This document shows positions 42,854 to 46,750 of a stretch of DNA of 46,750 nucleotides, piece by piece. This stretch comes from an uncultured Collinsella sp. GTDB lineage: Bacteria; Actinomycetota; Coriobacteriia; Coriobacteriales; Coriobacteriaceae. Location: NCBI GenBank assembly GCA_902496845.1, contig CABVCJ010000006.1:1-46750 (forward strand), written 5' to 3'. Below the pieces are notes generated by a model. That model had not been told where the DNA came from. It did no database searches and saw only the letters and a list, made by a program, of their open reading frames with translations. Every line of letters starts with the position of its first letter. Positions within the stretch are counted from its first letter, which is position 1. The translations under genes were made by a program, and so were the position numbers.

Positions 42854-42920
42854 AGTTGCGGTGAAATAGGGACTGTTTAAGCGTTTCAAGCCGCTAAACA
42901 GTCCCTATTTCACCGCAACT
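42854..42920. repeat. REP-like palindrome, copy B (left flank of the HipA-like gene)
   Basis: A perfect 26-bp inverted repeat: 42854-42879 (AGTTGCGGTGAAATAGGGAC onward) against 42895-42920, with a 15-base loop. It lies 15 bases after the mnmA stop codon and just before the promoter of the HTH-kinase gene. Confidence 0.9.
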
Positions 42921-42922
42921 TT

Positions 42923-42975
42923 GTTAAGTATTATGATGTTTGTGCTTGCTATATTTAACGATTAGAATACTTAAC
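42923..42975. promoter_or_regulatory. Promoter and inverted-repeat operator of the HTH-kinase gene
   Basis: GTTAAGTATT (42923-42932) and AATACTTAAC (42966-42975) are perfect 10-bp inverted half-sites, 33 bases apart. Between them sit TTGTGC (42940-42945) and TAGAAT (42963-42968) with a 17-base spacer, a good promoter; TATATTTAAC inside may be a third half-site. The -10 overlaps the right half-site. The arrangement suggests repression by looping or by pairwise binding of the encoded HTH protein. Confidence 0.65.
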
Positions 42976-42990
42976 GAGGTGATGCAGCAG

Positions 42991-44364
42991 ATGAGTACTT
43001 CCAACTATATAACCATGGGTGACGCCGCGCGCCTGCTGGGCGTTACGAAGGCCCGTATATCGCAACTGGCTGCATCGGGAACGCTCGCGTGCGATATCGT
43101 CGGTGGGCGAAAAATGGTTCAGTACGATTCCGCGATTGGTTATCAAAAGGTCCGTAAGCGTGGGCGCCGTCCCGCAGCTGACGTAGGGCGCAAGTTCACG
43201 TTGATGTCAGCCGACCACGAGGTCGCGCATGTCTCGTTTGATCCAACGCGCGAGTTTTCCTTTGAAATTGCCGACATACTCGATGCACGAAGGATGCCGT
43301 TTGGCACGTGCTCGAGTTCTTCTCCAACGGTGAATAAACGAGCACTCAACACGTGGTGGAGTCACCGGTCGGTGCCCGACGTCCGCCCCGGACTCATCTC
43401 GCGCTATCGCGAGCTGGGAATTGGCAGCAGTATTGAAGTGCCCGTTCGTTGCCTGGGTTTTTCGCTTTCGGATTGCTATTGGCTAAGACCGGTCGACTGC
43501 GACGAGCTCAATTGGCAGTACCTCAATTACTTCGAAAACAATTTTGAACGGTCGGCACCCGAGCATCGTTCAGGCTGGCTTGAGGGCATCGGACTCAAAA
43601 ATCCTGACAATACGTCCGAGGGCGAGCTCCCCAAATCCTGGATGATCCGCAATGGCGTTCGCATCCTGGTTAAAGGATGCGGAATGGACGATCAGCGACC
43701 GTTTAACGAGGCGGTTGCAACAGCTCTACATCGGCGTCTGCTATCCAAAGGTGAGTTTGTTCCCTATACGGTCGAGCGCATGTTCAACGGGCCCGTATGC
43801 CTATGCGATGACTTTCTTAATGGCCGTGAGGAATACGTGCCGGCCGCCTATATCAGGGACGCACTCGGTGGCCAGCGAGGAAACTCAACATACGATCGAT
43901 ACTGTCGCTATCTTGGCAGACACGGGGCTGACGAAGCCGCGGTAAGAAAATACATGTCGCAGATGATTGTCTGCGATGCCCTCCTGGCCAACAGCGACCG
44001 CCACTGGCGAAACTTCGGCATCACCCGCAATGTCGACACACTAGAAATGCGGCCTGCACCGCTGTTCGATAGTGGCAATTGCCTGTGGTACAACGTGCCA
44101 ACCGCCGTGCTCGTTGCCGGGGAGTTTGGATTTGCCGCCAAACCGTTTGGTCCAGATCCTTCCGCTCAGCTAGCATTTGCTGACTCGCTCGATTGGTTCG
44201 ATGCGTCGCATCTCGATGGGTTCGTCGACGAGGCAGTCGAAATCCTCTCACAAAGCGCATGGGCAACAGCAGGCAATCGCCTCAAGGCCATCCGCCGCGG
44301 TCTCGAGCGCCGCACGATAGAGGTAAGCGCCGCCGTTGAGGTACTACGTCACGTGCAGAGATAA
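42991..44364 (+). CDS. HTH-HipA-like kinase fusion protein
   Basis: A 457-residue protein joining an N-terminal excisionase/MerR-like helix-turn-helix (ITMGDAARLLGVTKARISQL, residues about 7-26, then GGRKMVQYDSAIGY) to a HipA-type serine/threonine kinase. Kinase marks are PKSW before an EGELP turn, NEAVATALHRRLL, ANSDRHWRNFGI with catalytic Asp336 and Asn341, and APLFDSGNCLW with metal-binding Asp360. HipA kinases are toxins held by a separate HTH antitoxin (HipB); here both roles may lie in one chain. The start at 42991 is chosen because GAGGTGA lies eight bases upstream; ATG 42982 touches that site. The base composition is less GC-rich than its neighbours, which suggests transfer. It is bracketed by near-identical palindromes. 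Confidence 0.8.
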   Translation: MSTSNYITMGDAARLLGVTKARISQLAASGTLACDIVGGRKMVQYDSAIGYQKVRKRGRRPAADVGRKFTLMSADHEVAHVSFDPTREFSFEIADILDARRMPFGTCSSSSPTVNKRALNTWWSHRSVPDVRPGLISRYRELGIGSSIEVPVRCLGFSLSDCYWLRPVDCDELNWQYLNYFENNFERSAPEHRSGWLEGIGLKNPDNTSEGELPKSWMIRNGVRILVKGCGMDDQRPFNEAVATALHRRLLSKGEFVPYTVERMFNGPVCLCDDFLNGREEYVPAAYIRDALGGQRGNSTYDRYCRYLGRHGADEAAVRKYMSQMIVCDALLANSDRHWRNFGITRNVDTLEMRPAPLFDSGNCLWYNVPTAVLVAGEFGFAAKPFGPDPSAQLAFADSLDWFDASHLDGFVDEAVEILSQSAWATAGNRLKAIRRGLERRTIEVSAAVEVLRHVQR

Positions 44365-44380
44365 CAGCACTGCCCCCTAA

Positions 44381-44445
44381 GTTGCGGTGAAATAGGAACT
44401 GTTTTCGCATTTAAAACGCTTAAACAGTCCCTATTTCACCGCAAC
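44381..44445. repeat. REP-like palindrome, copy C (right flank of the HipA-like gene)
   Basis: GTTGCGGTGAAATAGGAACT onward (44381-44404) is repeated inverted at 44422-44445 with one mismatch. Its right arm is identical over 24 bases to the right arm of copy B. It starts 16 bases after the kinase stop codon. Confidence 0.9.
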
Positions 44446-44449
44446 GCAC

Positions 44450-44493
44450 AAGAGCGCCCCTGCCGGCAACGTTATACCGGCTAGGGCGCTCTT
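44450..44493. terminator. Bidirectional terminator between the kinase and peptidase genes
   Basis: AAGAGCGCCC (44450-44459) pairs with GGGCGCTCTT (44484-44493), with an inner stem CCGG/CCGG (44463-44480). It should end the minus-strand peptidase transcript and possibly the kinase transcript. Confidence 0.8.
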
Positions 44494-44518
44494 AACTTGC
44501 CACGCGCTATAAATGCGC

Positions 44519-45559
44519 CTAACGCTGGACGTAGGCGCGGACGAGCTCGAAAGTGTTGCGCACACCGTCGATGTGGCTGCGCTCGTAGTTGTGGCTCGCG
44601 TACACGCCGGGGCCGATCAGGCCGTGGCGAATGTCGTAGCCAGCCGAAAGCGTGGCCTCGACGTCGGAACCGTAATGCGGGTACACGTCGATGGCGTAAT
44701 CGAGCTCCAGCTCGCGCGCGATATTGGACAGCGTGGTCACCAGGTCGTAGTTGTACGGACCGCCCGAATCCTTGGCGCAGATCGAAACCATGCGCTCGGT
44801 GCAGCCCAGGTCGTCGCCCACGCAGCCCATGTCCACGCTGATCATCTCGCGCGTGTCGGCCGGCACGAAAGCGCCGCCGTGGCCGACCTCCTCGTACACG
44901 GTGAAGAGCAGCGACACCTTGCGCGAAAGCGACACCTCGCCGTCAGAAACGGCGCGGGCCAAGCCCAGCAAAATGGAGGCCGACAGCTTGTCGTCAAGGA
45001 AGCGGCTCTTGATGTAGCCGCTCTCCGTCACCGTGGTGCGCGGATCCATGGCGATGATGTCGCCGGTCTGAATACCCAGCTCGAGTACATCGTCCTTGCT
45101 GTCAACGTTCTCGTCGAGCAGGATTTCCATGTTCTTCTCGATGGCCTTGACCGGCTCATCGGCCACATGCGCCGAAGGCTCGGTATTGAGGACCACACCC
45201 GTGTAGACATTGCCATCGCGCGTGTAAACGGTGCAGTTCTCGCCATCGGCCGTAGACCACTGGTGCCCGCCGAGGGTCGTGGGGCGCAGCCGACCATTGT
45301 CCTTGATGGAGCGCACCATGGCGCCCAGGGTGTCGACATGGCTGGCCAACACAAGCGGCTCACCCTCACCACCAAGCTCAACGAGCACATTGCCCTTGTT
45401 AGAACGCTCGGACCCAAAGCCCATATCGCGCAACGTTTCCATCAGATAATCAGTCGCCGCACGGGTATAGCCCGTAGGCGAAGCAATAGAAGTCAGCGTC
45501 TTAAGCTGTCCCGCAATATAGGAGAGCGTCCCCTCTAAAGAAGCAATATCAGAAGCCAT
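44519..45559 (-). CDS. M42 family metallo-aminopeptidase
   Basis: A 346-residue cytoplasmic peptidase of family M42 (glutamyl aminopeptidase/tetrahedral TET type), releasing N-terminal residues from peptides with two metal ions. The ligands are visible: LASHVDTLGAM, SRFLDDKLSASI, the catalytic Glu pair in TVYEEVGHGGA, SVDMGCVGDD, and the final His in GVYASHNYERSHID. The start at 45559 (MASDIASL) has GGAAGG six bases upstream. Transcribed alone on the minus strand. Confidence 0.95.
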   Translation of the reverse strand: MASDIASLEGTLSYIAGQLKTLTSIASPTGYTRAATDYLMETLRDMGFGSERSNKGNVLVELGGEGEPLVLASHVDTLGAMVRSIKDNGRLRPTTLGGHQWSTADGENCTVYTRDGNVYTGVVLNTEPSAHVADEPVKAIEKNMEILLDENVDSKDDVLELGIQTGDIIAMDPRTTVTESGYIKSRFLDDKLSASILLGLARAVSDGEVSLSRKVSLLFTVYEEVGHGGAFVPADTREMISVDMGCVGDDLGCTERMVSICAKDSGGPYNYDLVTTLSNIARELELDYAIDVYPHYGSDVEATLSAGYDIRHGLIGPGVYASHNYERSHIDGVRNTFELVRAYVQR

Positions 45560-46078
45560 ATGCATCCTTCCAAGTAAAACTAAGACCGAGTCCCGATTTT
45601 AACCGTTCTGCGCGCGCAAGGCTCTGGGAGCCGAGCCACCTCTAGACGTCCTCGCGCCGATTTTGCGCACGCGCACGGCTTACAATCACAATCTTGTATA
45701 AATCCTATCGGTATTTGCATAGAAATGAGGAATCTTTTTGCTTCGTCTCAGGGTACCCCACCTTCGGCCGTGCAGAAAACGGAGTATTCAGCACCGTGGG
45801 TCCCAACGACCCCATCGCGAACGACAAAACGACGTGGTTACAGCAGTGTTGCAGGTCGTCGCAAAGCAGAAACTCAGTAACAACCCCCTCCACTCATCGA
45901 TAGCCCGCCCACAATGGCTGTCGATGAGCGCCTGCGGGCCACTACGGGCCATTCAAAACGTTATGCATTTTTAAGAGCTTGCTGAATACTCCCAAAAATG
46001 CACGCTGGGAAGTGCACCACCTATCCGCAGCGGGCAGTATGCCTTGGTTTTGCCCGTCTCGGGGCATCGACGCAGCAC
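45560..46078. other. Large intergenic region with palindromes but no convincing gene
   Basis: About 520 bases between the M42 gene and the alcohol dehydrogenase terminator. It holds an imperfect 10-bp inverted repeat (TCATCGATAG, 45894-45903, with CTGTCGATGA, 45918-45927). A hairpin TGCATTTTT/AAAAATGCA (45964-45972 and 45995-46003) follows. The 12-mer GGAGTATTCAGC at 45780-45791 appears inverted near 45980-45991. A 69-codon plus-strand frame (45694-45903) has no ribosome site or recognisable product. Confidence 0.55.
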
Positions 46079-46110
46079 AAAAAGCCCCGCCGTGCGTAGC
46101 ACGGCGGGGC
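46079..46110 (-). terminator. Terminator of the alcohol dehydrogenase gene
   Basis: GCCCCGCCGTGC (46084-46095) pairs perfectly with GCACGGCGGGGC (46099-46110), loop GTA. On the minus strand the stem is followed by TTTTTGTGC. Confidence 0.92.
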
Positions 46111-46163
46111 CAGCGGCAAGTCAAAAGTCCATACGCCTACAGGCGAAAGAACACCAAACTAGG

Positions 46164-46750
46164 CTAGGCAGCCGGGCAGATCTTCTTGAAGAGCTCGATG
46201 ACGTCGTCGAGCGTCGCCTCGCGCGGATTACCCGGGAAGCAGGCGTCGGCCATGGCGTCCTTGGCCAGGACCTCGATCTCGTCAGCCTTCATGGCCTCGC
46301 AGACGTGCGGGATGTTCACGTCGGCGGAAAGCTGTTTGACGGCGGCGATAGCGGCGTCGGCGGCCTCGTCGGTGCTCATGCCCGTGGTGTCAACGCCCAT
46401 GGCGACGGCAACCTTGGCCAGGCGCTCGGCGCAAACCGGCTTGTTGAACTCCATGGCGATCGGCAGCAGCATGGCGCAAGCGACGCCGTGCGGGGTATCG
46501 TAGTGGGCGGACAGGGTGTGAGCCATGGCGTGGTCGATGCCCAGGCCAACATTGGAGAAGCCCATGCCGGCGACATACTGACCAAGAGCCATGCCCTCAC
46601 GGCCGGAGCCGGGCTGGCCGGACTTGGCCTCGGCAACGGAGTCGCGCAGGTGCTCGCTGATCAGCTTAATGGCCTCAAAGTGGAACATGTCGGAAAGCTC
46701 CCAGGCGCCCTTGGTGGTGTAGCCCTCGATGGCGTGGGTCAGAGCGTCCA
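46164..46750 (-). CDS. Iron-containing alcohol dehydrogenase, FucO-like (C-terminal part)
   Basis: The C-terminal 194 or so residues of a group III iron alcohol dehydrogenase; the N-terminus is beyond the right edge. The reading frame shows DALTHAIEGYTTKGAWELSD, then GMGFSNVGLGIDHAMAHTLS and the metal ligands in HYDTPHGVACAMLLP, followed by CFPGNPREAT near the end. These blocks resemble lactaldehyde reductase (FucO) and 1,3-propanediol dehydrogenase, which reduce aldehydes with NADH during fermentation of fucose, rhamnose or diols. The substrate cannot be fixed from this part. A strong terminator follows. Confidence 0.93.
   Translation of the reverse strand, partial: DALTHAIEGYTTKGAWELSDMFHFEAIKLISEHLRDSVAEAKSGQPGSGREGMALGQYVAGMGFSNVGLGIDHAMAHTLSAHYDTPHGVACAMLLPIAMEFNKPVCAERLAKVAVAMGVDTTGMSTDEAADAAIAAVKQLSADVNIPHVCEAMKADEIEVLAKDAMADACFPGNPREATLDDVIELFKKICPAA

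Noticed and set aside
45694..45903. A 69-codon plus-strand frame starting MYKSYRYLHRN
   Set aside because: No ribosome binding site, no recognisable family, and a tail that reads through palindromic DNA.

Overview
This window is GC-rich, densely coded chromosomal DNA from a bacterium of the class Coriobacteriia (Actinomycetota), most likely a gut Collinsella or close relative. That assignment is inference. It rests on GC content, gene style (a LAXTG-type surface anchor, lipoproteins with short GC-rich leaders, a monofunctional-looking FolD beside FchA, an IscR-like regulator divergent from cysK) and on recall of similar loci. No rRNA, tRNA, CRISPR array, prophage or transposase gene is visible.

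Layout. 1-420: start of a gene on the minus strand behind a cobalamin riboswitch. 417-4276: UbiB/AarF-like kinase with a phasin-like partner, then a C69 dipeptidase. 4364-4593: a 230-bp AT-rich element with perfect 31-bp terminal inverted repeats. 4631-6120: folD and fchA. 6498-10730: two tandem paralogous lipoproteins and a secreted, probably wall-anchored PI-PLC-like protein. 10901-13235: a small accessory patch with a PH-like protein, a degraded HicB/HTH-like gene, an ADP-ribosylglycohydrolase and tiny ORFs. 13504-17242: a zinc-ribbon protein, a cation diffusion facilitator and a membrane protein with a PASTA-like segment. 17423-19090: fhs. 19237-21445: ruvCAB behind a LexA-type box. 21610-23579: a degenerate NAD-synthetase-like protein split into two overlapping ORFs. 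23697-24059: superoxide reductase. 24225-38657: a large DNA-metabolism block (SWIM/SNF2 helicase, dnaE, addA, addB). 38813-42838: a YerC-like TrpR-family protein, a YvlD-like membrane protein, an IscR/Rrf2 regulator divergent from cysK, and mnmA. 42854-44445: an HTH-HipA-like kinase fusion bracketed by palindromic repeats. 44519-46750: an M42 aminopeptidase, about 600 bp without a convincing gene, and the C-terminal part of a FucO-like iron alcohol dehydrogenase.

How genes work together. fhs, fchA and folD together cover the formate to methylene-tetrahydrofolate route. FolD has lost its cyclohydrolase residues and sits next to a separate cyclohydrolase. ruvCAB, addAB, dnaE and the SNF2 protein are recombination, repair and replication functions. 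The Rrf2 protein probably controls cysK.

The most system-like discovery is the 42.9-44.4 kb cassette. It encodes one protein with an N-terminal HTH and a HipA-type kinase. Its promoter lies between perfect 10-bp inverted half-sites, and the unit is flanked by near-identical long palindromes that recur elsewhere in the window. Next in interest are the NAD-synthetase-like pseudoenzyme and the FolD/FchA division of labour.
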